A stretch of DNA of 64,000 nucleotides from an uncultured Clostridia bacterium (GTDB lineage Bacteria > Bacillota > Clostridia > Christensenellales > UBA1242): the NCBI GenBank assembly GCA_934772525.1, contig CAKVMI010000003.1, positions 1 through 64,000 of the forward strand, read 5' to 3'. Numbering within the stretch: the first letter of the stretch is position 1; the number at the start of each line of letters is the position of its first letter. The notes under the pieces are model-generated. The model was not told where the DNA came from, made no database searches, and was given only the letters and a program-made list of their open reading frames with translations. A program made the translations under genes and the position numbers. Below, one piece after another: positions 46,624 to 55,319 of the stretch.

Positions 46624-47331
46624 TTATTCCGAAACCTCCAAAGCAATTTTCACCATATCCATAAAGTTTTGTTGACGGTCTTCAGCCGAACTCGTTTCAT
46701 CACTAACTAAACTATCCGAAATTGTAGCAATAGCAAGTGCTGACTTTTTTAGTGACTTTGCAACTAACAACAACGCAAAAGATTCCATTTCAACCGCAAC
46801 AACACCTTGATTTACATATTTCAATTCGCTACCTTGATTATAAAACACATCGTTAGTAAACAATTTTCCATTACTAACATTTTTCCCGAGTGATTTTGCA
46901 ACTTTGTTGGCTTTATTAAAAAGTTTTTTACTTGGTTCTACTTCATACACATCCCCAAGCCCCATATTTTTTGCAATATTAGAATTAGTCATCGACCCAC
47001 TTGATACAACCACATCACCAACATGCAGTTCTTTTACCATAGCACCACAAGTACCAACTCTAATTATATTTTTTACACCATAAAACTTAAACAATTCATA
47101 TGCATAAATACTAATGGATGGCATACCCATCCCGTGCGCCATTACAGATACCCTTTTGCCATTATAAAAGCCCGTATAACCTTGAACTCCCCTAACATCG
47201 TTTACAAGTACAGCATCCGTTAAAAAGTTATCCGCTATAAATTTTGCACGTTTTGGATCTCCCGGCATAATAACCGTAGATGCAAAATCTCCTACTTTTG
47301 CACTATTGTGCGGTGTTGGAACATTACTCAT
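46624..47331 (-). CDS. deoD: Purine nucleoside phosphorylase, DeoD type
   Basis: 235 residues, the hexameric PNP class. V-I-M-P-G-D-P-K-R-A-K near 20, GHGMGMPS (AHGMGMPSISIY), IRVGTCGAM, and EMESFALL with D in ATISDS near the C-terminus. It phosphorolyses purine nucleosides. One base separates it from the kinase gene upstream. Confidence 0.95.
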   Translation of the reverse strand: MSNVPTPHNSAKVGDFASTVIMPGDPKRAKFIADNFLTDAVLVNDVRGVQGYTGFYNGKRVSVMAHGMGMPSISIYAYELFKFYGVKNIIRVGTCGAMVKELHVGDVVVSSGSMTNSNIAKNMGLGDVYEVEPSKKLFNKANKVAKSLGKNVSNGKLFTNDVFYNQGSELKYVNQGVVAVEMESFALLLVAKSLKKSALAIATISDSLVSDETSSAEDRQQNFMDMVKIALEVSE

Positions 47332-47332
47332 A

Positions 47333-48292
47333 TTAATTATTCTCCTTACTTACTAAAAATTCCCAAAGCAAAGAACTATCTGGCACATACTTTTTGCTAA
47401 GTGATGCACTTCTACCAAATACGCCCAAAAGCTCTTTTGCAAACCTTTCACTTTGAATAGGCTTTAATAGTTTTGGTAAAAACTTATCATATACAAGCGG
47501 TTCATAAATATGCGTTGTATCAACAATGAAATCGGCACTGTCTTTGTATGGCCCAATATACAAGTCTTCTCCTTTACATACAACATTCCAATATTTTACA
47601 GTTTCTTCAACTTTAGTACCACGAGTTTGCATATCTCTAACTATGCGTCTTATTAGTCGTAATCTTCTAGGGGTAATAACTACTTCCTTACCAATATAAA
47701 ATTCACTATTTGCACAAATAAATACCTTTAATACCTTATTACTAAAACTATTATTTGTTATAAGTTCAGGATTTAGAGCGTGTGTACCTTCAACCAAAAC
47801 CACATCACCATCACTAACTTCTATCGGAACAAACTTTTCCTTTCTTTTTTGTTTCGTAAAATCAAATTCAGGCATTTGTGCTTTGTTGGTTTTCATTATA
47901 TCGGTAAAAAATTTGTTAAATAAAGGCAAATCCAATTTGGAAATAGTTTCTTTATCCACCGTACCATCCGGTTGCAAAGGACACTTATCTAAATCAATAA
48001 AAAAGTCATCCAACGAAACAACTACCGCTCTTACTCCTTTGTTCATTAATTTATTTGCAATAAAATGAGTTGTTGTTGTTTTGCCCGAAGAACTAGGACC
48101 TGCAAGTAGTACAAATTTACATCTTTTATCTATAATACACTCAACAACCTTTTCAATTTGATCGTCTACAATTTTTTCTGAAACTTGAACAAGTTTTTCA
48201 GGGTTTTCACGAGCCAATCTATTTGCCCGCTCTAAGTTATAACTAGTTCTTACAATATCGCCCAAACTAGCATCAATATCTAATAATTCCAA
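47333..48292 (-). CDS. Uridine-kinase-like P-loop nucleoside kinase
   Basis: 319 residues. P-loop G-P-S-S-S-G-K-T-T near 64-72, V-S-L-D-D-F-F-I-D near 92, a Walker-B-like VVLVEGTHALNP and an R-R-I-V-R-D-M-Q-T-R-G segment typical of the long uridine kinase-like proteins of Bacillota, which normally carry an N-terminal TGS/ThrRS-like part that is absent here. It probably phosphorylates a nucleoside. Head of the kinase-deoD-deoB operon. Confidence 0.85.
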   Translation of the reverse strand: MELLDIDASLGDIVRTSYNLERANRLARENPEKLVQVSEKIVDDQIEKVVECIIDKRCKFVLLAGPSSSGKTTTTHFIANKLMNKGVRAVVVSLDDFFIDLDKCPLQPDGTVDKETISKLDLPLFNKFFTDIMKTNKAQMPEFDFTKQKRKEKFVPIEVSDGDVVLVEGTHALNPELITNNSFSNKVLKVFICANSEFYIGKEVVITPRRLRLIRRIVRDMQTRGTKVEETVKYWNVVCKGEDLYIGPYKDSADFIVDTTHIYEPLVYDKFLPKLLKPIQSERFAKELLGVFGRSASLSKKYVPDSSLLWEFLVSKENN

Positions 48293-48382
48293 TTTTGTAT
48301 CTCCTTAAATGTTTGTTATAATATTATATTAACATATATGATACAATTTTTCCAAATTATTAAAATAAGTTTAAACAAAAAA

Positions 48383-48408
48383 GGTCACACAAATTCAATT
48401 GTGCGACC
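48383..48408 (-). terminator. Terminator after cadA
   Basis: GGTCACACAA pairs with TTGTGCGACC (one G-T) and on the minus strand is followed by TTTTTTG. Confidence 0.88.
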
Positions 48409-48417
48409 AAAAACTTT

Positions 48418-50736
48418 CTATTTTTTATTTTTTGCTAAATGCTTATCTCGTTTAGTTTTATAAAATAGTGCTCTTAAACTATTTAATACCGCTATAATTG
48501 TAACTCCGACATCTGCAAATACAGCAAACAACATTCCAGTTACACCAACAGCACCAAGCGAAAGGAATAATATTTTTACAACCAATGCAAATACAATATT
48601 TTCTATTACAATTTTTCTTGTATTACGAGATATGTCAATTAATTCAACTACTCTTTCAGGGTTATCATCAACTAGCACTACATCACTCGCTTCTTTTGAG
48701 CTTCCAGCTCCGCTAATACCCATACTAATACCAACATCACTTAGAGCCAAACTTGGAGCATCGTTTATTCCGTCGCCCACATATCCAGTCGTGAACTTGT
48801 TAGACTTGTTTTGCATAAGCCAATTATATTTGTCTTCCGGCTTCATCTCACCATGCACTTCATCCAGTCTCAATTCCGTCCCTATGTTTTCAGCTACCGC
48901 ATTGTTATCACCAGAAAGCATTATGGTTTTTATGGATTTTTCTTTTAATTCAGCAATTGTTTTTACCGAAGTATCTTTTATGGCATCACTTAAAATTAAT
49001 CTTCCGACAACTTCATCATCAGCCTTAACATAAACAGTGGTTTTATTTTCTTTCTTTTCGTCTTTATTGCTACCAACGAAAATCTTAACACCACCTAAAG
49101 TATATTCTATTCCGCTACCTGCAATTTCCTTATGATTTTCTACATCCCTAAGTTTAATATCTGCACCACACTTCATAATTGCTTTTGCTATTGGGTGTAA
49201 TGAATATTGTTCACCCCAACATGCAAATTTTAATACATCTTGCATTGAATAGTTATCTGACAAAGACTCTATTTCTTCAACTTCAAATTCTCCATTGGTA
49301 AGCGTTCCCGTTTTATCAAAAGCAACCGCTCCAAGTTTAGCACTAGCATCTAGTGAACTACTCCCCTTTATTAGGATACCATGTTTGCTGGCATTACCTA
49401 TACCCGAAAAATAACTTAGTGGTACACTTATAGCAAATGCACATGGACACGAACAAACAAGGAATATTAAACCCCTATAAACTGCCACATTAACGTCTTT
49501 GGTAATTAAACCAACTATCACACCAGTTACCACAGCAAGTCCCATAACAACATATGTGTAATATTTAGAAAATTTTGAGATAACCGTTTCCGTTCGGCTT
49601 TTTTTCTCGCTAGCGTCTTCAATCATAGACAAAATTTTGCTAACGGCACTATCTTTAAACTCTGCAGTAGTTTTAACTGTAATAACGCCATCAAGAACTA
49701 CGCTACCACTTAAAATGCTTTGACCAATCGTTTTTAAAATCGGAACACTTTCTCCCGTTAAATGACTGACGTTAACCGATGTTGTTCCGCTTAAAATCTC
49801 ACCGTCTATAGGAACCTTTTCACCGGGTTTTACTATAATTGTTTGTCCAATTTGAACAACTTCAGGGTTGACCTTACGCTCTTTTCCGTTTTCATCTAAA
49901 ATATTTGCATATTCCGGTTGAATTTCAATCAAGTTTTGAATATCACGCCTTGCTCTATTAACAGCCATCGCTTCAAGCATTTTACCAATAGTATATAGCG
50001 CTACAACCATCAACCCTTCATGTGCTTCTCCAACACATATTGCACCAATTACAGAAATAGTGACTAGCAAATTTTCATTTACAACGCCATGTACTATTAG
50101 TTTGCACGCCGTAATATAAGTTTGATGACCTATAAGCAAAACCCCAAGTATTAACATTGTCCAATGAAGCCATGGTATACTCTCAACAAAAAATGAACCA
50201 ACTCCAATAATTAAACCAATAAATATTAAAATATTACTTAAACTAATCTTCTTTTTCTTTTCGGTATCAGCACCCAAAAATTCAATTGACTTTTCGTGCT
50301 TTTTACAGTAATTCATAATATCCGTATCATTTAAAACATTTTCATCAAAAGACACAAGCATGGTGCTAAGTTTAAAATTTATTACAGTGTCTTCTATTCC
50401 ATGTAACTTCTTTAACGCAATTTCTAATTCATTTGCACAATTTACACAATCAAGCCCCTTAATTTTCCATTTTCTTTCTACAATAAATTTATGGTTATCA
50501 TTTTCTAAAACCTCTTCAATTACAATTTTAGGACTAAAATTTTTAATTGTTTTTCGAACTGCTTGCATAGTACTCTCAAAATCGGCGTCATCATCAAACT
50601 CAATATTTAACTTTTGAAGTACAAAATTGATATTTGCCGTTTTGACACCTTCATTTTTAGCAATTGCTTCTCCTAGAACCCTTGCACAATCTGCACAATG
50701 TAAATTTAATATTTTAAATTCTTTATTCATCTTCAA
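48418..50736 (-). CDS. cadA: Heavy-metal P1B-type ATPase (Zn/Cd/Pb)
   Basis: 772 residues. Two N-terminal HMA domains with C-A-D-C near 14 and C-V-N-C near 86. Membrane motif C-P-C in F-L-V-C-S-C-P-C-A-F, phosphorylation site D-K-T-G-T-L-T near 475, the HP region, and D-G-I-N-D-A-P. The last helix carries D-V-G-V-T, the acidic residue of the Zn/Cd/Pb class. Exports divalent soft metals. It overlaps the cadC reading frame by 14 nt and must be co-transcribed. Confidence 0.93.
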   Translation of the reverse strand: MKMNKEFKILNLHCADCARVLGEAIAKNEGVKTANINFVLQKLNIEFDDDADFESTMQAVRKTIKNFSPKIVIEEVLENDNHKFIVERKWKIKGLDCVNCANELEIALKKLHGIEDTVINFKLSTMLVSFDENVLNDTDIMNYCKKHEKSIEFLGADTEKKKKISLSNILIFIGLIIGVGSFFVESIPWLHWTMLILGVLLIGHQTYITACKLIVHGVVNENLLVTISVIGAICVGEAHEGLMVVALYTIGKMLEAMAVNRARRDIQNLIEIQPEYANILDENGKERKVNPEVVQIGQTIIVKPGEKVPIDGEILSGTTSVNVSHLTGESVPILKTIGQSILSGSVVLDGVITVKTTAEFKDSAVSKILSMIEDASEKKSRTETVISKFSKYYTYVVMGLAVVTGVIVGLITKDVNVAVYRGLIFLVCSCPCAFAISVPLSYFSGIGNASKHGILIKGSSSLDASAKLGAVAFDKTGTLTNGEFEVEEIESLSDNYSMQDVLKFACWGEQYSLHPIAKAIMKCGADIKLRDVENHKEIAGSGIEYTLGGVKIFVGSNKDEKKENKTTVYVKADDEVVGRLILSDAIKDTSVKTIAELKEKSIKTIMLSGDNNAVAENIGTELRLDEVHGEMKPEDKYNWLMQNKSNKFTTGYVGDGINDAPSLALSDVGISMGISGAGSSKEASDVVLVDDNPERVVELIDISRNTRKIVIENIVFALVVKILFLSLGAVGVTGMLFAVFADVGVTIIAVLNSLRALFYKTKRDKHLAKNKK

Positions 50737-51115
50737 GCTCCTTTACATGTCTAATGCTAATTTCAATCAAATCTTTTACATGGTCATCAAGCAGAGAATA
50801 CACTACTTCTTTACCCTTCTTTTCGCCCTTAATCAAACCTAAAGACTTTAAGTATTTAAGTTGATGAGAAACCGCCGATTTGGTCATATTTAAAAGTGTT
50901 GCAAGTTCACAAACGCAGAAGTTAGAATTGTTTAATGAATATAATATTTTTATTCTACTTGCTGTTGAAAATGCACCATAAAAATTTTCTAGTTTATATA
51001 TTAATTTTTCATCTATATTAATATTATATAAATTTTCATCATATAAATGCTCACATACTTTTTCCGTACCAAATTTCCTCCTTATTTTAAAAATAACAGT
51101 TGAATAATCATTCAA
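50723..51115 (-). CDS. cadC: ArsR-family metal repressor, CadC-like
   Basis: Helix-turn-helix V-C-E-L-A-T-L-L-N-M-T-K-S-A-V-S-H-Q-L near the middle. The alpha-5 metal site D-x-H-x10-H-x2-E of SmtB/CadC proteins is complete (LDDHVKDL...SIRHVKELE), and C-V-C in FCVCELA provides the alpha-3 type cysteines. It represses cadA until metal binds. The start is unclear: the open frame begins at TTG 51115 inside a palindrome with no ribosome site, whereas AAGGAGG lies at 51072-51080 inside the frame with no ATG, GTG or TTG in frame behind it. A non-standard start or a small assembly/sequence error is possible. Confidence 0.88.
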   Translation of the reverse strand: MNDYSTVIFKIRRKFGTEKVCEHLYDENLYNINIDEKLIYKLENFYGAFSTASRIKILYSLNNSNFCVCELATLLNMTKSAVSHQLKYLKSLGLIKGEKKGKEVVYSLLDDHVKDLIEISIRHVKELEDE

Positions 51116-51145
51116 CTGTTATTAGTATAGTTGAACAACCATTCA
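51092..51145. promoter_or_regulatory. Likely CadC operator, palindrome plus half-copy
   Basis: Perfect 14-bp inverted repeat AATAACAGTTGAAT / ATTCAACTGTTATT (51092-51105 and 51110-51123) around AATC, followed at 51130-51145 by a second TTGAACAACCATTCAA. The TTGAA...TTCAA pattern is that of ArsR/SmtB-family operators, directly at the 5' end of cadC. Autoregulation is inferred. Confidence 0.75.
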
Positions 51146-51172
51146 ACTGTCAAGCCTTTTTTAATAATTATT

Positions 51173-51856
51173 TTAAATTTCTTTACCTTCTTCGGATTTC
51201 ACATTTTCTTCAACCACTTCGTTTTTGTTCTTTTTATTCTTAACAAAATGAACTATTAAACTAATGGTAATTAATAAAATTGCAAGACCTAAGAAGCCAT
51301 ACATAATTACATTCATACTATTTGGGAACAGCATACAAATGCCTAGCATAATTAATCCAGAAAGGCAATTTCCTAAAAACACCGCCAAAATTCCTTTTGC
51401 CCAATGCATTTTAAGATATGCAGAAACTGCAGAACCCGTCCACGCACCGGTGAGTGGCAACGGAATTGCCACAAAGGTCACAACACCCCAAAACTTAATG
51501 TTTTCCGTCCTCTTAACATCTTCAGCACTTTTAACCTTTTGGTCTATTGTGCTACTTTTGTTAGAAAATCGTTTATCTAACGCATTTGCAAGCCCCGAAA
51601 ACCACTTTGTCTTTTTCATCCAATTAAAAACTGGTATCAAAAGCGGAACTATCAAAAACGCTGGTAACGTTGATCCTACAACCGAACAAATATATGCTTG
51701 CCACCAACTAAGTTTATTTACACCCCATACACTACTCATCGCAAAAGGAAGGGCGGTTCTTAATTCGGTTACCGGAATCATCGCAAGTATTATAATACCC
51801 AAAAACACATTTGAACCAAATACATTAACTATTAAATCTTTTATGAATTCTACCAC
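51173..51856 (-). CDS. Small multi-drug export family membrane protein
   Basis: 227 residues. Hydrophobic throughout the first and last thirds, about four to five helices; IIILAMIPVTELRTALPFAM near 20-38 and VAIPLPLTGAWTGS near 127 are the conserved reentrant-like motifs of PF06695 (small multi-drug export). It belongs to the DedA-related fold by appearance. A charged, lysine-rich insertion lies at about 85-115 and an acidic tail at the C-terminus. Substrate unknown. The direct overlap with metal genes is not an operon since there is a gap with an operator. Confidence 0.8.
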   Translation of the reverse strand: MVEFIKDLIVNVFGSNVFLGIIILAMIPVTELRTALPFAMSSVWGVNKLSWWQAYICSVVGSTLPAFLIVPLLIPVFNWMKKTKWFSGLANALDKRFSNKSSTIDQKVKSAEDVKRTENIKFWGVVTFVAIPLPLTGAWTGSAVSAYLKMHWAKGILAVFLGNCLSGLIMLGICMLFPNSMNVIMYGFLGLAILLITISLIVHFVKNKKNKNEVVEENVKSEEGKEI

Positions 51857-51859
51857 AAA

Positions 51860-52942
51860 TCATACTTCCTTTAATTGTTTTAATATGTTACTTGCTTCTG
51901 TGTTAAGCGCAATTCTTTCTGACTTAAAATCGGTTAATTCATCTTCTTTTAAAGAATTTGCGCCTATGGTTATAATTATATCCAAAATGAGAATTTTTTG
52001 ATTAATTGCGACAAGTTTTCCACTGCTTGTTGTTGCCATAGAATACTCATCTTGCAAACTATCCAACTTAATTTTTAACATATCTACCATATTATATCTT
52101 GTTTGTAATGTCTTTAATTCCGTTTCTTTTTGAATATTTGTTAAATTTTCATCGCCTTCTATACACTTTACATACACATAAAGTTCGGTAACGGTACCTT
52201 CAACCGAATCTATTGCAAGCATTTTTGCTGACAATTTATTATCATTTTTATAAAGTGCCAACACCCAGTTTCCTCGAAGATACGATTCATAACTATTTGC
52301 ATATATACTATACATCTCACCAAGCGCAAGTTTAGTCTTCTCATCAACCTTGTTTGCAAAGTTTGAGAACTTATCGCCTTGCACCATAATTTCAATATAT
52401 TGTTCCATATCTTCATATTCTTTTCTTTCTATAGCAAGTTGAATTACATTATACAAGTTCTCATTTGTTTTATGTCTTTCATAAACTCGTTTATAAACTA
52501 AGTATGTTGCATTTTTTGCACCCACATAATCAAATGCCCGCAAGACTACATTTGGAGCAATAGGAGTCAAGCATATCACCACAAAACAGAAACTACATAA
52601 GAAACAAAAGATAGTAAATAGCATAGTTTTTATAACTGTACCCACTTTTACCTTTGGTTTTTGTGGCTCGGATTTACTATTTGCCTGCTCCGCTTTTGTA
52701 GTACTTATCTTTTTTGTACCAACTTTTTTATTCGCAGGTTTAGTAGTTTTATTTTTGATTGTAGTACTAGACTTATTTGTTTTTTTTGGTTCACTATCCG
52801 CTTCTACCCAATATTTTTTATTTCTATCAAAAGATTTTTCTTCTGACATTTGCTCATTGTCGGATTTTAAACTTTCACCCTCTAGTATATCGCTTAGCAT
52901 TTTATCAAAATCGTCAATATTTTCAGATTTATTTTCTGCCAT
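51860..52942 (-). CDS. Membrane protein with disordered N-terminus and helical exterior
   Basis: 360 residues from ATG 52942, chosen because GAGGAG lies just upstream; the ATG five codons earlier contains that site. The first 100 residues are charged and K/T-rich (TKPANKKVGTKKISTTKA), then one membrane helix (about 107-130) and an extracytoplasmic helical domain in which several helices fit TPR-like spacing (YNVIQLAIERKEYEDMEQYI). The function is unknown. Overlaps the end of rpiB by 14 nt. Confidence 0.75.
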   Translation of the reverse strand: MAENKSENIDDFDKMLSDILEGESLKSDNEQMSEEKSFDRNKKYWVEADSEPKKTNKSSTTIKNKTTKPANKKVGTKKISTTKAEQANSKSEPQKPKVKVGTVIKTMLFTIFCFLCSFCFVVICLTPIAPNVVLRAFDYVGAKNATYLVYKRVYERHKTNENLYNVIQLAIERKEYEDMEQYIEIMVQGDKFSNFANKVDEKTKLALGEMYSIYANSYESYLRGNWVLALYKNDNKLSAKMLAIDSVEGTVTELYVYVKCIEGDENLTNIQKETELKTLQTRYNMVDMLKIKLDSLQDEYSMATTSSGKLVAINQKILILDIIITIGANSLKEDELTDFKSERIALNTEASNILKQLKEV

Positions 52943-53381
52943 AGCAACTCTCCTCATACTGCGTTATTTTATTTACTCTTCTTAGGTGTCTCCCACCTTC
53001 AAATTGTTCAGATATAAAAAGTTTGGAAATTATTAATGCTTCTTCCTTTGTTATATTATCGGCACCAAAGCTTAAACAATTAATATCATTTTTATGACGT
53101 GCAAGTATTACAGAATTTTCACTTTCACAAACACCTGCTCTAATTCCATAAACCTTATTCATCGCAATAACGGCTCCAACACCCGTTCTACATATCATAA
53201 TTCCTAAATCAGCAAGACCGCTATTTACCGCTTCAGCAACGGCAAACGAAAAATCGGTGTAGTCATCTTCTCCATTTAATGTTTTCGCTCCAACATCTAA
53301 AAAATCTACGCCATTTAAATTTTCTTTTATATATTCCTTATACAAATACCCGCCATGATCTGCCCCTATTGCAATAATCAT
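52929..53381 (-). CDS. rpiB: Ribose-5-phosphate isomerase B
   Basis: 150 residues. Begins I-A-I-G-A-D-H-G-G-Y; the catalytic cysteine and threonine are in I-M-I-C-R-T-G-V-G near 68, and the phosphate-binding R-A-G-V-C-E segment follows. Converts ribulose 5-phosphate and ribose 5-phosphate, connecting with tkt and deoB in this window. Overlaps the ywlE-type gene by 4 nt, the Bacillus arrangement. Confidence 0.95.
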   Translation of the reverse strand: MIIAIGADHGGYLYKEYIKENLNGVDFLDVGAKTLNGEDDYTDFSFAVAEAVNSGLADLGIMICRTGVGAVIAMNKVYGIRAGVCESENSVILARHKNDINCLSFGADNITKEEALIISKLFISEQFEGGRHLRRVNKITQYEESCYGRK

Positions 53382-53842
53382 AAAATTACCCCTTCTTTAC
53401 ATAAAATATCTATTAATTTAATTACCAAAACCTTTACATCACTACAAAGTTTTAAGTAAACCGCCCTACCCTTTCCAAATGGGTCAGCAATCTCAACCCC
53501 TGCAATATAATCAGAAACCGACTTAACATTCTTTGTATTTTTCATTTTGGTTAAAATACAATTTTTTATTGAACTATTAACGCATATTATTAAATCACTT
53601 TTTATTACCAAATCTTCAGTTAAACTAGTTGGCGTATGGGAAAAGTTTAAAATATTAAACTCTCTCAAAGCAAACTTTGCATCTTCAGATATTTCGGTAT
53701 CGCTTGGGTTCACAAAAAGTCCCGCACTTGAAGACATTACCACGTTACTTTTATTAGCTTTTCTAATTTCATCATTAAAAATAGCCGAAATTATTGGCGA
53801 CCGACAAGTATCTCCCGAACATACAAAAAGTATATTTACCAT
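53378..53842 (-). CDS. ywlE: Low-molecular-weight phosphatase, protein-arginine type
   Basis: 154 residues from ATG 53842, which has AGGAG eight bases upstream; the longer frame is rejected. Phosphate loop C8-S-G-D-T12-C-R14-S. A threonine at position 12 of the loop (CxGNTCRS type) rather than the isoleucine of tyrosine phosphatases is the known determinant of phosphoarginine specificity in YwlE. The general acid is D in A-D-P-F-G. It would reverse McsB phosphorylation that marks proteins for ClpCP. Neighbour rpiB supports the assignment. Confidence 0.88.
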   Translation of the reverse strand: MVNILFVCSGDTCRSPIISAIFNDEIRKANKSNVVMSSSAGLFVNPSDTEISEDAKFALREFNILNFSHTPTSLTEDLVIKSDLIICVNSSIKNCILTKMKNTKNVKSVSDYIAGVEIADPFGKGRAVYLKLCSDVKVLVIKLIDILCKEGVIL

Positions 53843-53902
53843 TAACCATTCTCCTAATAGTAAATATACCATAATTAACTTATATTGTCAAAGAATTACC
53901 CG

Positions 53903-54085
53903 TTAATTCTTGTTTGTTAACTCACTTATTTCCGCCGACAACTCAAACAATGTATTTTTTAAATCTTGATTATCCTTTTTTAAATATTCAATGTCACGTT
54001 TTTGAATACTTAGCATATCTTCATAACTATCTATAATTCTATCAACTTCTTTTTTTGTATAGTTTAATTTCATTTTTCCAAACAT
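53903..54085 (-). CDS. Short coiled-coil protein
   Basis: 60 residues from ATG 54085 (GGGGAG four bases upstream; the longer frame has none). Sequence KEVDRIIDSYEDMLSIQKRD followed by a heptad stretch with L at regular spacing. It recalls the N-terminal DivIVA/GpsB crescent (K-x-V-D-x2-I-x-Y) but lacks its specific FP motif, so only a similarity is noted. Next to a zinc-ribbon membrane gene. Confidence 0.6.
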   Translation of the reverse strand: MFGKMKLNYTKKEVDRIIDSYEDMLSIQKRDIEYLKKDNQDLKNTLFELSAEISELTNKN

Positions 54086-54129
54086 AAAACTCCCCTCATC
54101 TATATTTTGAGAGGAGTTCATAAAAATAT

Positions 54130-54690
54130 TTATATTTCTTTAGCTTTTAATAGATTTCCACAATAGGGACAAATTGCCTTTTCACCATTAAAAACAACGG
54201 TTGCACCACAATTTTTACACTTAGCGCTATTTAAAAACTTTTTAGAATTTGTTTTATTTACAATTTTCGCAACTTCAACAGCCCTTTCTTCATTACGTTT
54301 TTGTTCTTCTTCTGCTAGTAGAACTATTGTATCTCTTTCAATTCTAACACCTTCAATATAACTATTGTCAATCAAAAATAATATAGAGCCCGCAACCCTG
54401 CGTTTATCTTTTTTTAATTTTTTTGATATTTCTTCTACCGACCTTATCTTTTCATAAAGTATCATATCGCCAGATTTTCTTGCAAGTTCAACCTTTTGGA
54501 TACGTTTTATAAACACAAATAAACCATATAAAGCAAAACATAAGAAGAATGCCCCACCTATCATGTATATGATATTATCTTTATCATACCCCACCTTTAT
54601 GTAAACAGCCGATACAATAACAATTATTATTGATACCATCATCAACATTGTAAATGATATCATTTCTTGATTTAACTTTTTATAATTCAT
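54130..54690 (-). CDS. Membrane protein with C-terminal zinc ribbon
   Basis: 186 residues. Two helices (about 13-34 and 41-62), a basic helical region (about 66-130, with ISKKLKKDKRR) and a terminal ribbon C-K-N-C near 160 with C-P-Y-C near 177. Another of the several membrane zinc-ribbon proteins in this window. Unknown function. Confidence 0.75.
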   Translation of the reverse strand: MNYKKLNQEMISFTMLMMVSIIIVIVSAVYIKVGYDKDNIIYMIGGAFFLCFALYGLFVFIKRIQKVELARKSGDMILYEKIRSVEEISKKLKKDKRRVAGSILFLIDNSYIEGVRIERDTIVLLAEEEQKRNEERAVEVAKIVNKTNSKKFLNSAKCKNCGATVVFNGEKAICPYCGNLLKAKEI

Positions 54691-54779
54691 AAATTTTGTT
54701 TCCTATACTAAAAATATATCACAATATGTAGATAATTTGCAATCTTGTATGCAAGTTTTATAAATTTTAATAAAAAAAG

Positions 54780-54808
54780 TTTACAATTCATTATATATTT
54801 GGTATTAT
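54780..54808 (+). promoter_or_regulatory. Promoter of the SPFH operon
   Basis: TTTACA at 54780-54785, 17-nt spacer, TATTAT at 54803-54808. GGAGAAAAAAT follows twice in tandem before the ATG at 54839. Confidence 0.75.
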
Positions 54809-54838
54809 ATTATGGAGAAAAAATAACGGAGAAAAAAT

Positions 54839-55300
54839 ATGAGAACTTTATCACTTTTGGGTGCTGGGCTAACTACCGACGTAATTATACTAATTAGTGT
54901 AGTTGGAGCATTATTTGTTATAGCCTTTACTATTAGTACCATAAAGTATTTTAAAAAGCGTAAAAAAAGAATGGAAGAAGCCGACCGCGAAGTTGAAGAT
55001 GTAACAGTAAAACACGGCGTTAGATACACCGATGATGAAACCATAGTAGATAAACTTGGCGATATGAATGTTACCTTTAATAAAGGCGATATAGTATTAA
55101 AGCAAAATGTTACCTACCATGCCGGCAAAAAACTAGACTTTTTACCAGGCAAATACACCATTCTTGCAACAAGAGATTCTGAAGAAGAATTTAATGTTAG
55201 AATTGGCACTTACGTAAAAACATACAAACATGGTCAAGTTGTTGTTATTGCCGAAGGCGAAGAAGTAACACCAACTAGCACCGACGTCATATTAAGATAG
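54839..55300 (+). CDS. Single-pass membrane protein of the SPFH operon
   Basis: 153 residues. One helix (about 12-38) then a basic patch KKRKKRME and a small beta-rich domain (VTFNKGDIVLKQNVTYHAG, FLPGKYTILATRDSEEEF). The order membrane anchor / SPFH / zinc ribbon is that of the YdjH-YdjI-YdjG set in Bacillus; here it takes the place of the small membrane protein. 19 nt upstream of the SPFH gene. Confidence 0.7.
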   Translation: MRTLSLLGAGLTTDVIILISVVGALFVIAFTISTIKYFKKRKKRMEEADREVEDVTVKHGVRYTDDETIVDKLGDMNVTFNKGDIVLKQNVTYHAGKKLDFLPGKYTILATRDSEEEFNVRIGTYVKTYKHGQVVVIAEGEEVTPTSTDVILR

Positions 55301-55319
55301 TAAAATAGGAGATTATAAA

